From: Channa striata
Taxonomy: Eukaryota > Chordata > Actinopteri > Anabantiformes > Channidae
NCBI GenBank assembly: GCA_033026295.1
Contig: CM065174.1
Span: 26,277,498 to 26,341,497 of the forward strand
Direction of reading: 5' to 3'
Length of the DNA stretch: 64,000 nucleotides
This document shows, one piece after another, positions 24,985-36,943 of this stretch (its first letter is position 1; the number at the start of each line of letters is the position of its first letter). The translations under genes and the position numbers were made by a program. A model generated the notes under the pieces. That model ran no database searches, had not been told where the DNA came from, and saw only the letters and a list, made by a program, of their open reading frames with translations.

Positions 24985-27495
24985 ACTGTGCCTTGCAAAA
25001 GTATTCATAGCCCTTCAAGCGTTCCACATTTTTTTATGGTACAACCACAAATGTAAATGTATTTTATTGGGATTTTATGGGACACACCAACAAAGAGTGC
25101 TACATAATGGTGAAGTGAACGGAAAATGATAAATGGTTTTCAAAAGTGTGGCGTGCATTTGTATTCAGCCCCCTTTACTCTGATACCTCTCACTGAAACC
25201 CAGTGGAACCAATTGTCTTCAGAAGAACCTAATTAGTAAATAGAGTGAAACTGTGTGTAGTTTGATTTCAGTTTAAATCATCAAGCTGTTCTGTGAAGCC
25301 CCCAGAGGTTTGTTGGAGAACATTAGTGAACAAACAACATCATAAAGTCCAAGGAACAAACCAGACAGGTCAGGGATAAAGTTGTGGAGAAGTTTAAAGC
25401 AGAAAGAGAAAAAAAAGATATCCCAAGCTTTGAACATCGCACGGTACAATCTTTCATCTGAAAATGGAAAGGGTCTGGCACAACTGCAACCCCACCAAGA
25501 CATGACCATCTACAGTATCTAAACCGACATGCAAGGAGAGAGTTACTCAAAGAAGCAGCACACGACCCTGAACCTCCCCACCGTGAAACACGGAGTGGCA
25601 GCATCATGCTGGGGGGAGGCTTTTCTTCAGCAGGGACCGGGAAGCTGGTCACAGTTGGTGAATGGAGCAAAACCCCATTCCCACACTTGCAATAATCTAA
25701 CAGAGGAGCAGTGCAATAGCTTCATTGCACATTTCACCACAAAGGTAGACTCCATCTGCTCCTCACTGTCTGTCTCCAGACCTCCACCCCTAGACATGCC
25801 CACATCATTTTGTGCAGTTCTCCCTCACAGGAGTGACAGAAGTTAAGACCATCATAGAGAGGATGAGACCCTCATCGTGCACCTTGGACCCTCTCCCCAC
25901 TCCCCTGGTAAAAGCTAATGTCTCTGACATAACCCCCCAATCACCAGCATTATTAATCACTCTCTCAGGAATGGCGAAGGCCCAACATCATCGAAAACTG
26001 CAATCAGACCACATTTTAAAAAAATGTCCCTGCATCCTGAAGCAGTGGCAAACCTCCGTCCCATCTCAAACCTTCCTTTCCTGTTTATGGTCCTGGAAAA
26101 AGTTGTTTTAGCCCAGCTTCAGGATCACCTCAATAAACACAATTGAAAAATTTCAATCTGGTCTCCGGTCCTCTCAAAGTACCGAGACAGCCCTGGTCAG
26201 GTTCAGCAGTGACCTTCTGATGGCTAGGGCTCCACTTCACATACTCTTAGATCCTTCACTGTCTACAGTATATAGCTAGTTTTTCTGGTACTGCTCTGGA
26301 GTGGTTTGGGTCCTGTCTCACAAACAGTGATGTGGCCCTGGGGGAAAACAAATCGCGGCCCCACTCGGTCACCTGTGTGGTCCCACAGGTGTCGGTTCTT
26401 GGCCGACACAGAGTCTCATTTCACTGCCATGCTGATGACACCCAGCTCTATGTCAGACTGAACCCGACCTCGCTGACACTTTCATCAGCTCTCACCTACT
26501 GCCTGGAGGCGATCGGGGTGTGGATGTCACAGAACTTTCTCCAATTCAACAGCACCAAAACTGAAGCCCTTCTAATTGGAACTCGCCACCAGCTCCATTC
26601 CTCCCACATTAACTGTATTTCCATTTCTGGCCACACTGTTAACCCTCTCCCACCCTGTTACCCTCTCCCACCCTGTTAACAACCTGGGGACCAAGTTTGA
26701 CCTTCACCTCTCATTTGAAACACATGTTCATCATCTGTGTAAAACTGCATTCCTCCATCTCAGAAACATCGCCAAACTCCGCCCCTTCCTTTCCCTCTGT
26801 GATGTCTCCTCAAGGCTGGACTACTGTAATGCACTCCTCATTGGGATCTCTGGCACCACAATCTACAACAAGACCTTCGCTCCACAAATACTTACCGTCT
26901 GTGGCCCTCCAGGACCAAACTGCACACAATGGGGGATCTAGCTTTTTCAGCAGCTGTTCCACGGTTCTGGAATGCCCTACCTCAGAACTTAAGGGCACCA
27001 CAGATCATGGACTGTCTCTTCAGAAAAGCAGACTAATGGGACTGTCATTTTTCTGTTTAATTTTATTTCTGTTTTACTTGTTTTTTCTGTTTTACTTATG
27101 GTACTGTCTTTTGTTCACATTTTATCCTGTACAGTTTCTTTTCTTTTACTCTTGCTTTTAATTTGCTTCTGTAGCACTTTGAGATTTGCCCACAAATGGA
27201 AAGTGCTTTATAAATAAAATGAATTATTATTATTAATATTATCATTATAAATACAGGGTAAGCTTGAGCTTTTTTGCAAAGAAAAATGGGCGAAAAATGG
27301 GCTGAACACAAATGCACGACACAGTTTTCAGATATTTAATTGGAAAAAAAATATAATTTCCCTGCCACTTCACAATTATGGGCCACAGTATGTTATAAAC
27401 ATAAAATCCCAATAAAAAATATTTTATGTTTGTTGTTGTGTAGTGAGAAAATGTACAAAATTTCAAGGGGTATGAAAAATTTTGCAAGGCACAAT
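24985..27495 (+). mobile_element. Tc1-like transposon with both inverted repeats, internally deleted and carrying a LINE
   Basis: The left end (TGCCTTGCAAAAGTATTCAT, from 24988) and the right end (TTTGCAAGGCACA, to 27493, read on the other strand) form inverted terminal repeats of roughly 190 bases. Between them, transposase sequence remains at about 25270-25670, including the helix-turn-helix region (ARQVRDKVVEKF-like, read on + from 25360). This is joined directly to a late part of the gene (CCACCGTGAAACACGG and TTTTCTTCAGCAGGGAC, 25578-25637). The last transposase part (GCTTGAGCTTTTTTGCAAAG) resumes at about 27262. A large block of transposase is absent and a LINE lies at about 25673-27248. 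It is non-autonomous and dead. Confidence 0.85.
25673..27248 (+). mobile_element. L2-like LINE inserted in the Tc1 element, 5'-truncated
   Basis: A LINE fragment in + orientation with reverse transcriptase motifs in several frames. The catalytic box at 26428-26439 reads HADD, so the usual first tyrosine or phenylalanine is histidine. It is followed by TQLYVRLNPTSLTLSSALT, then NNLGTKFDLHLSFETHVHHL (about 26680-26740), LRNIAKLRPFLSLCD and SRLDYCNALLIG. The 3' end has a CACTTTGAGATTTG-type tail and ends in ATT repeats (27222-27246). An 18-base unit (CCCTCTCCCACCCTGTTA) is tandemly duplicated at 26643-26678. Frame breaks throughout show that it is inactive. Confidence 0.82.
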
Positions 27496-30400
27496 AAGTA
27501 TGCTTGTGTGGAGCTTAACCTACCTTAAAATATGGCAATATGTGTTGTAGAGCGGTAAACAAAGTCACATGGTATTAAGGGCGTCAAAGGTTTGTCAGGT
27601 GAAGGTTGATGTGGTTGGAAGGGGCTAGAAAGACGTTCCCACCTAAGACTAAACTCAAACTACTGCTGTTTCAGCTGTCGCACATGTGATGGGACGGTAT
27701 GGAATCAGTGAACCCCCATTTTTCTTACGTTACGTAGATATAGAAGAAGAAAAAGTGTGATATTGGTGCTATTTAAAACAAAGTGTTCAGTGGTTCATAT
27801 AGTAGGATAGGGACAAATAACCTAACTGGCCAACAAGTGGCAGGATTGTTTCTTGTTGTAATAAGCTGTGATTTGGCTACCGTTTCACTGTCCGTGCCTT
27901 GAGCGAAGAGAGTGTGATATGTGTACAAAATGAACTACAGGCTGGATACCCAAAGTGAGCCCAGAATCTATATGTTCAGGTCGGGTTTGGATAAAAACGT
28001 AATCGCTTGGGTTCGAGTCACTTTTGGTCTGGTAGCTGTAAAGCAGAATGCAGTACTAGGAAAGAAGAAAACACAGAAACTCAGCTGTGTCAGGTTCGGA
28101 CAGAAAAATGCTGCCTGATCCATGTGGACAGGTTTTAGCTAATAGGCAGCCACTCACGTTTTTGTGGTCTGCTTTATCGATAAAAGACACAAATGTAAAG
28201 ATAGAATTTTAGTTTTTGACAGCCTGCACTGAGCTGCAACAGTGTTAGACCTCCTGTGTACTCGCCGAGAGCAAAGTAGCTGGACTGCAAGCTGTGCCTT
28301 ATGCACTAGCAGCAAGGCAAAGCTTGTCATGTTCTTCGATGCAGCTTTGACATGTCAAAGTAGCAGGAGAAAAAACTCCACTATTACCAGATGTTTCTTG
28401 TGTCAAGTGCTTTTACTTAACTTAGACAGAAAATTGGCACTCATAGCTAAAATGGCTAAAATTGGATCAAATGCAAGCCATGGTTTGGGTAATGAATATT
28501 AATATCCACTTCAGTGCCATCAAAGGAAGTTGGATTAAGCTGTATTTATGAACTGCACATACATAAATCCCTGTGCTGATTTTTTTTTTGTATTGTTGGA
28601 TAGTTTCATTATTAAATTTGAACCAGTAGCCAGTGCATGAATATTTATTAGTTTTTTGTTTGCATTTTTACTGCTTTTTTAGCTATAATGTGACACTTAA
28701 TACATAAACGCTAAGGATGAGTTCGAGTCTGTACATGGACTCCTATGCCCTCTCAGGCACAGACACACATATTTCATGTGTTTCCAAAATGCTGGACGGC
28801 TTTACTCTGTGTGGCATATTAAACAATGAAGGAAATATATTTCTGGCAGCTATGCAGACATGGAGCTGTGGTTGAACTTTTTACCCTAATTACTTTTCTA
28901 CTAATGCCTGCAGCTTGCCAGAATTACTGTGGCTCCCTCTGCCCCCCAGCAAGCTCTGATGTGGCCAGCATTTGTTTAGTATAACGGGTGGGGTTGGGTT
29001 TGAGCCGGGAATAAGTGGGAGTGAAAGACAAAACAAATAACAGAGTAGTACTGTTGCTATGGAGTCTTTCTTTTCCAGTTGTCACAGAATACAATACAGG
29101 TGAGATAGTCTGTGGATAACAAGTAAAATAATTAGTACATAATAAAAGAGGTGCGCTTTTCTTCCCAAAATCAAAAGGTCTTTAGAGAAACTCTGGATAT
29201 TGGCAACGTTAATCTTGGTATTCAGGTTGAAGTATTTATACGGCTAGTGCCTTGTTAGCTGATCCCCACTGGAATTCCCACACTGTCTCCAGTCAGAGTT
29301 CCCTATTACAGCAGAGACGGCCAAGACTTCCCAAACTGTGCTTGTATTTGTTTAGCATTTCCACAGTGTGTAATTGTCGTTTGTATTTGGGGAGCTTGTA
29401 AAACTTTGCACCCGTTGGAAATGTGGTGACATCCCTGCCTTGTAAATGAATTTATTTTTTCTGCTTTTTAATTCTCCCTCAGGGTTCCATCTATACTTTC
29501 CACACCCACATGAAATCTTGAGGTTTTGATATCCTGGTTTAGTTCACGTTCGTAAAAAGATTGTCTCAGCCGGAGGGAAAGTGCTCATGGAATAAGCTCG
29601 GCATTGATGTGAAAATTAAAATACCAGATGTCAACATGTTTCATCAAGGAGGAAGAACACAGACTGGATTGATGATAATGGCTCAATAATAAGACACACA
29701 CAGTTCATAATGGCCATTAATGACCATTGTAAACAGTTGCAGGTCTAAAATTAAGGCCGTCACGTGGTTGTAAAAGTCACTTTAAACATTGCGTTGTTAG
29801 GTGGTTCTCAGGGGCATAGCAGTGGGACAGTAAAATGAGCCAATCTGGGGCCAGTCTAAAGGCAGCTGGATTCAGCCTTGATCCATAATGATAAGTTCCC
29901 TCTGCTGTAGTTCATTGGCGGCTGGTACGAAAGGGTTTTGGTGTTGTTTTGGGGCTGGCAAACAAATAAAGCAGTGTTGAAGAAAGAAGTAAGAAAAATC
30001 AGTAATTCGGAGCTCAGACATGGGTTTGTTATTGATTACACTAAAACCAAGACATTAAAGTAAAATGTAAACATTTAAAGACTTGAATTAATCACAAAAA
30101 ATGTATTGGCCAGCAGAAAGACCTTTTGCTAAATTAGTTTAGTGCCATATTCACACTGTGCCTCGTCTCCTTCTGGCCTCCGAGTCTTTGTGACCTTCTG
30201 GTTGAATTCGGCCTCAGTAACTTGTCTCTGTGCAACTGACAACTCGGCCATTGCATTTGGTCTGTCCTTGGTCATGCCGTTTGTCAGAAAATGTTACGCG
30301 TTTCCCAGGTAGAAAAGCATCTTTCTGCTGTAGCTGTGCTCTTGGTGAGCTGATCAAACCTGTCCTTCTATAGCAGGGTCCCACTGACAAGGTGGTCTGT

Positions 30401-33400
30401 GAAGGGGAAGTGCAAGTTTCACTAGAGCTACAGATGCTGTCAGAACATTTTATTTACATAACAGATAAGTAGTATTACTAAATAGTGATCAGCATTTTAT
30501 ATTTACTGACAAAGTTCTACCTCAACAATTAATTTATAATCTTATAAAGATCACCCAGTATTGCTGTCTGCTGTACACAGTGTGTTAATGTTACAACAGT
30601 TTATAACATTTAGATGTTGCATCCTGAACAATGGACATGTCTTTACATTATTGAAGAGCAGCTAAAGCTGACAATGCTAGACTTTATAGGGACAAACAGA
30701 TGAGGTTTTATTTTTTGATATAAAGACCTTCAGTTAATCTACGGTTCTTATTTCACCTGCCTTCATGGGCATTTTATCTCTTCTCAGAATGATTTCCAAG
30801 AAGGTTCGACTGTCAGTGAATAAATTTACATAGTGGCTACTTTCATACTATTTGCATTGTTTAGAAACATATTTTAAGTCTTGTAGTACTAGAACTTTGA
30901 AATAATAAACAAGGCAATGAATGAAAGCCACAAAGGACACAAAGAGCTTGAGAGGCTCATCCTTCATCACATGCTGCTGCTGAATGCCAGCTCCGGCATC
31001 TTTCTGTTTCTTTCACCTTGGAAAAATGCTTTTGTGAGGATAAATCTGATTTGTCCCCTCACCTTATTTTTGGAGCAACAGCGACAGTTGGATTAATGTA
31101 GTTAGGGTGGGTGCGACACAGACGGAAACAGCAGACAACTGTCCAATCAAGGGATATTAAAACCACGTCACTGGCTCTGGGTGGTATTCTTAGTGGAAAA
31201 TGGAAAATCCAGAAGTTGCCAATTCGAGTATATGGTTGGCATTTTTTTTATTAATGACAAATTGTAAACAATAAATTTGATTATTTAGACTTTTTACGTA
31301 TAGAATACAGAATAAAACTCCACGGGCTCATTATTTTGATCCAGACTAAATAACAACAATGAAGCTGACATTTTTGATTCAACAAACCTCCAGCAGGATC
31401 AGATGGACAGTCAGCCACTCCGGGGTAGGGTGTCAGCATTGTTTTTACACACACACAAACCACCTGACCGTTCACTGCACACTGGCGTCCACTCTCTTCA
31501 GATTTCTTCGGAGCCCTTTACAGTTTGCTGAGATTCCACAACACTCCTTCTAGGCGTTGCAGAACTCGTCTTTGTTTGAACAGTGACCCACTTCTACAAA
31601 TCCACGTTGTCTCAGTCGGACTTTGATCAGACAGGGCCTCTCAGACTGGCACTTTGACCTCATGTCATTGGACACTTGACTCTGATTTTCATTTGAATTG
31701 ATTACTAATCATACGTGGTTTCCAACACCTTTCTGCAAACAATCCTTTGAAATTGGATCATTTTTAATCACGCGTCTCTCAGAGACTTACTGTAATGAAG
31801 CTCTTCTTTTTTATGATATTGCATCTTCTAATAAAAGTTTAGCTTAACAGAATTTTACCTGTTATGGGTCAGGATTAGGGTTAGGGTATGAGGCAAAGCC
31901 ACTCAGTGTTCTCCTTACTTTCTAGAATAGCTCCTTGTCCTATCAGAGGACGTAAATGAGCCAAGCCTCCTTTCCTCTATCTCCTTCATTTTGTATCCTT
32001 TCAGACCCAAGGGCCAGTTTGAGTAATAGTAATTGACACATTGATCTAATAGGGCCATCATAATAGGCCTGTTACTGAGCTGGGGAATGGTGCCCGGCGT
32101 CACCTTAACATGTGCAAGGACTGACATCCTGCCATGATCCATAATGATAATTGTGATTTAGCCGTGCTTTCAGCCTATGCCCCAACGTCCCCAGCATCAG
32201 GAAATCTTATTACGTCTGACCCCGCATTGCCTCCATTAGAACTGGGTCATTTGTTAAAATACTGCAAAAGCAAAACAATTGAACCCTGTGCCAGTTTGAT
32301 TCTATAACAGCAGGTTATCATTGCCCTTTTGAATCAATTCCAGAGGCCCATTTTTCGGGATAGAGCTTTGAATTGGATTGATCAGGCTCTGATAATGCTG
32401 AAATCGATGATGTAGCAGCCTGAAAGTAAATTATCGTCGGGTAAAATTTTGGTATTAATCTTAATGCCTGTACACTTGATTGGTAATGGTCGTAGCCGTG
32501 CTCGCAGTATGAAGAATTTTGACATGTTGACAGAGACGTTAAGTATCAGGGGACATGAACAAGAGACTTTGAAAAAAAACAACATTCTGCAGCACCTCTT
32601 TTATCTTCTTCAGTAGGGGACACACCAATGCTAACACCAAAACAGAATCGCACACAGTACACTTGCAGTCTGGGAACAAAGCATCGGTGCCGTGCATTAG
32701 CCCAGAGGTCTGAAGCCTCGCTTGGCACTATTGATGTCCAGACTCTTGGGAAGTATACAGTGGTTCCTCACTAGTGTGTATGTGTAAATGTCCAGATTTG
32801 TATGTATACGTTTGTATGCACAGGTGACATATACACACCCATGAGTTTACATGTCGGTCATGTATCAGTCATCAGGCTGGTTGTTAGACAATGTCACAGC
32901 AGTTATTTGATTTGACATCTCTGGATGTGTTTTCCTGTCTTTGTCTTTTTCGGAACAATGAATTGCATGTCAAAGTACTGCCACTGATGTTCACCAACTC
33001 GCATGTGCTTTGGCAGTTCTAGGTGATAGCTTTGTCACAGGAATCTGGTTTGTACCTGACGTGTCGGTTTGCCACAGTTTGGACTGGCTTAGATTTGAAA
33101 ATTCTTTGAAAGATAAAGATTTAGATTTAGATTCTGGCTCAGACCTGCTGTTTGTTGTAACTACAGAGATGGAGGGTTACCAGCATAAAATTTTTAATTA
33201 AACTTTGTCTGTGACATACAAAAATCTAAATTCATATACCTTTTAAGAAGTTGTAAATTAGATATTTTCTTTTAATACTGAGAATGATTCAAACGTATAA
33301 AATCATATTTAAAAAAGATGGCATTGTGCTATAAAAAAACAGTATTAATTTTCACACATGAAGACAGAATGACCAATCGTTCACACGCAGACTAATTTAT

Positions 33401-33462
33401 TTCCCAAAAGAAATAACTACTCAGTTATACTGCCATTTATTATAAAAGACACACAGTTACTC

Positions 33463-33590
33463 TTTCAAGCATTTTCAAGCAGTTTATCTCAAATTCCAGC
33501 ACATTTCAGGCCTAGAAAACACAACATTAAAATTCAAGCATTTTCAAGGATTTCAAGCACCCGTACGAACCATGAAAAATGCACAAATTG
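33463..33590. repeat. interspersed repeat fragment with internal direct repeats
   Basis: TTCAAGCATTTTCAAG occurs at 33464-33479 and again at 33533-33548. The second copy is followed by GATTTCAAGCACCCGTACGA, a sequence I associate with an abundant fish DNA-transposon repeat. The family is not certain. Confidence 0.35.
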
Positions 33591-33879
33591 GTTACAGTAA
33601 GGAAGACTTTGTTTGGAAGTTTCCAAAAAAGTATAGAAAAGGTTGTGAAGTCTATGTCTTTCTTTTGCTCTCTTCACACAAGCAGTCTGGCTTATAATAT
33701 TACTTAAATAATCACTGCGTTGAAGACAGCTTTTATATGTTAGGTTACAGTCGGTTTTCTCTTTCACGCAAATTTGAAAGCTGGTTTCCTAAACTGGGCT
33801 AGGGGATAAAGAAAACATTTCCCTGGCGGAGAATGCCAATTTCTGTTCGTTCTGGACAATGAGAGTTCATTGGACAGTG

Positions 33880-34075
33880 TATTTTTTATTTTGTTACCCT
33901 GTCTTTAGAAAATGCACTTTGTTATGCTAAGTTGTATGCAATTCCTAAACTGTTTTTTATTTTAATTTGGTTGTTATTTGTGTTTTAAAACTGTATGAAT
34001 TTATTATGATGTGTGCTGCTGACCACTTGGCCAGTTAAATATCTAGTTAAATAAAGGTGGGAAAAGGCTGAATGA
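33880..34075 (+). repeat. LINE 3'-tail fragment
   Basis: The end CTGACCACTTGGCCAG and TAGTTAAATAAAGG (about 34020-34060) resembles the 3' end common to several fish LINE families. The preceding T-rich sequence fits a 3' untranslated part. No coding sequence remains. Confidence 0.45.
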
Positions 34076-36666
34076 AAAGAGAGATCAATAACAACAGGCA
34101 GGACATGATTTGTTGCACAAATGGGCTTGTTAGGTGTGAACGTCTCGTCTCAGGAGTGAAAATTACTGTATCTCCTATCGTAACACACCCACATCAGTGC
34201 GTCCCTTTGTGTTTTTAGCCACGCTAGTGGCATGGCTTCAATAATAGCAGTTGGTTTGTTAGTTGGTCAGTCAATTTGGTCCATAGTGAAATGTCTGACA
34301 TTTATTTAGTCAGGGAAACGTTGTACAGACGTACACTGTCCCCAGCTGAGCACCCAATGACTCCAACAGCCTCTTGACCCTTTCAGACTCTCAAAACAGG
34401 ACATTCCCAGCCTCTGTTGTCCTTTGTCTGTGGTGCTCGTGAGCAGACCATTGCATGCAACACAGTAAACTAAGATGGAGAATACAGTAAACAACATGGC
34501 TGCCCGACATCGCTGTGGTAATTTGTTGGTTGCTGTAAACATTTCACTTTATCTCAACTTGGTGCATCAACAGCTTCAAAGAGCTGCTAGCGTGTCTGCG
34601 TACTATCAGTCTCAGTTTGTTTCATGTGAACTTGACCTTTTCAGAAATGACATCAATTACAAGTTGTGTCCCACTTAGGCTGGTGAAATACATTGCAGAG
34701 CTATCACACCATTTCACTTTGCTTATTTGTAAGTGACCGTGATCAGATGTATTTGATATAAAATGGCACATTTTTCACACTATTTTTCGCACTATTTTTA
34801 CATCTTCATGTGTGCATGTGTCAAAGTTTTCAATGGGAGGAGATCTTTTTGTACTATTAAGAATGAAGAAGGCAAAGAATAAGGACGGGGAAGGCAGACA
34901 CGTTTTAACAGTTGAGCCGGTCTGTGGAACAGGGCGTGCTGCAGTAGTATTCGCCATTGCTAAGGTCATCTGTGCCTTGCAATGGATGCACATCTTCCAA
35001 TTATAAGTTTTTCTTCTGAACATTGTTTAAATTTCCCTCTGTGACTTAATAATAATGCTAATAATGGTGACTTGCATTTGCTTTTACCAGCAGGAACAGG
35101 GTTTCTCACTGGTTCAGTTGTGAAATTGGACTGTCCTTTCTTCCTAACCTAACCTAAAACCTTCAAAAAACATTAGCCACAGATACTTTTTGTTCTTTGA
35201 ACGTGTTGTGTTCCTTGTTTTATTACTGCAATTTAAAGTAAATTTTGATTTGTTTTTACAGGCACAACCTGTAATCCTTTAACCTTTAGTTTGACTTAAG
35301 ATCATGCCAGACTGCTGTAGTATATAACCACTCTCAGTATGGCCAAGCCAACTAAAAAGACTGCTGAAAGCACTTAGTCACATGGCTCAAGAATCAACCC
35401 TGCGTCTTCAGCCAACATGGCACCACAGGCCACCTAGAAGAGCAATTGAAGCTTTCCTTAAAGACAGAGGGAAGGGGCAGAGGGGACTGGGGCATCTGGT
35501 ACCGGGGTAGCCTTGCCTGATTAAGATTTATGTCTATATTTTCCTTTGCCATCAGTCGCTGCCTGCTGTTGGTTAAGCTCTCTCAAGTGTTCCTATTCTT
35601 TGCTGTGTTGATAGAAAGGCTCCTGGTAAATGTGCTGCATGACAAAGCATTTCCCCCTTTTGCCCCCCATTTTCCTCTCTTTCACCATGTGGACCCTCAG
35701 AAGGGGTAGGCCACTGCAGACATGGTGGAAACAAATACTCCACGAGTTGTCCATGGAGCTGATGAGGAAAACAGTGTGGAGATGGTTTGAACGATGCCAA
35801 GGTTTTAATGTTCTCTTCCTAAAGGACTTGCTGATTAGTCTGTTTCGTCAGGCTTGTGTTTTTGCAGTGACATTGTAGTTGCCATTTTTGCAATATTTCT
35901 CACACTAGAAGTAAAGAAATTACTGATTGAAGAAGGACAAGTAAAGACTGTATTTCTGGTGAGGAGGACAGAATTTTAAACTCTCCACCAAAGAGGTTGA
36001 ACAGTTTTCATAATGTCCTATCTCATGTACAATCCTCTGAACTGGGTTGTTCAGTTTTTGAGTTTTTACACTCTTCTGGTTCCAGGCTGTATTGCCACTG
36101 AACTTTGGATCTCTGACAAATGTCTTAATCTGAAAAAATGTCTCCTCACATACCTTAAAAGTACAGCTTCGATATCTTTTTGTCCACTTTATACAAAAAA
36201 AAAGAAATCAACCCTGTGTGAAGTTTCTTTTAATGGAAGACAGAGATGGCAGAAATTCATTATTCATACAGCAGTAGATACATGTGCATCGTTTATTCAG
36301 AGTTTTGAATTGAAAAGCTTTGGAAAGAGTGTGAACTTTAGATTGGTTGCAGACACATGTGGTAGAGATGTTGTGACAGCCTGAATCTCCCTGGTGATTA
36401 CTGTCATGACGTGACCCATCACCCTGCTGATGTATACGGAAGAGGATTAGGGCCACCTCAAAAAAAACCCAAAAAATTACTGATTATTTTGACTTTAAAC
36501 TTCTCACAATTCGGAATTCTGAAGCAAAACATGTATTTAAAGTGGCATTACTGTGTTTTTTCATAGCAGTGTGTTTAAAAAGCTGCTGTCTGAAAATAAG
36601 ATGAATGGATGCATACAATGAGGTTTTCAGAGACTGACTGTATGTTGCACGTGTTCTGTTTTTCAG

Positions 36667-36774
36667 CACCAGCCCTCCCTACTGCTGTGCTGACCTGTAT
36701 TCTCTGCGAACAGGAGAAATGGTTAAATCAATTCAGTTCAAGACTCCGATCTATGATCTGTACTGCAACAAACA
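36667..36774 (+). CDS. bcas3: bcas3 exon 8 (residues 155-190)
   Basis: A 108-base exon encoding GTSPPYCCADLYSLRTGEMV and then KSIQFKTPIYDLYCNK. SPPYCC.DLYSLRTGEMVKSIQFKTPIYDL is strongly conserved in BCAS3. It enters and leaves in phase 2, so skipping would keep the frame. The donor ACA|GTATGT is acceptable. Confidence 0.97.
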
Positions 36775-36866
36775 GTATGTAGGACCCTCTGCCCTCGAGC
36801 CATATTTTATAATACAGCGCATGCTAATTATGTTGTGTAATAATGCACTCCTTTCTCTTCCTCCAG
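36775..36866 (+). other. bcas3 intron 8 (92 bases)
   Basis: The shortest intron in the window, from GTATGT to CTTCCTCCAG. It has no in-frame stop of its own in the incoming frame, but its length is not a multiple of three. Retention would run into a TGA within five codons of exon 9. Confidence 0.95.
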
Positions 36867-36943
36867 TATTCTTGTTGTGAGCCTCCAAGAGAAGATTGCA
36901 GCATTTGACAGCTGCACCTTCACCAAGAAGTTCTTTGTTACAA
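36867..36943 (+). CDS. bcas3: bcas3 exon 9 (residues 191-216)
   Basis: A 77-base exon encoding HILVVSLQEKIAAFDSCTFT and then KKFFVT. This is one of the most recognisable BCAS3 propeller segments. Residue 191 is His where the human protein, as I recall it, has Arg. It enters in phase 2 and leaves in phase 1. The donor is ACAA|GTAAGG. Confidence 0.97.

Larger units (their letters stand above)
20792..36666 (+). other. bcas3 intron 7 (15.9 kb)
   Basis: The largest complete intron in the window. It contains a SINE fragment (23547-23650), a nested Tc1/LINE insertion (24985-27495), a repeat with internal TTCAAGCATTTTCAAG units (33463-33590) and a LINE tail (33880-34075). The stretches 20792-23546, 27496-33462 and 34076-36666 show no gene or recognised transposon. 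Several parts of 29560-32400 look like complex, repeat-free sequence and are discussed as candidate regulatory DNA. Confidence 0.85.

Noticed and set aside
25323..25670. 115-residue minus-strand frame
   Set aside because: It is the antisense shadow of the Tc1 transposase remnant.
31871..31889. telomere-like TTAGGG repeats
   Set aside because: Only about two units of GATTAGGGTTAGGG; too short to mean an interstitial telomere. The TTAGG-rich part at 51275-51320 belongs to an interspersed repeat.
36013..36384. 123-residue frame on the + strand in intron 7
   Set aside because: No recognised motif; a hydrophobic start is not enough to call a gene in AT-rich intron.
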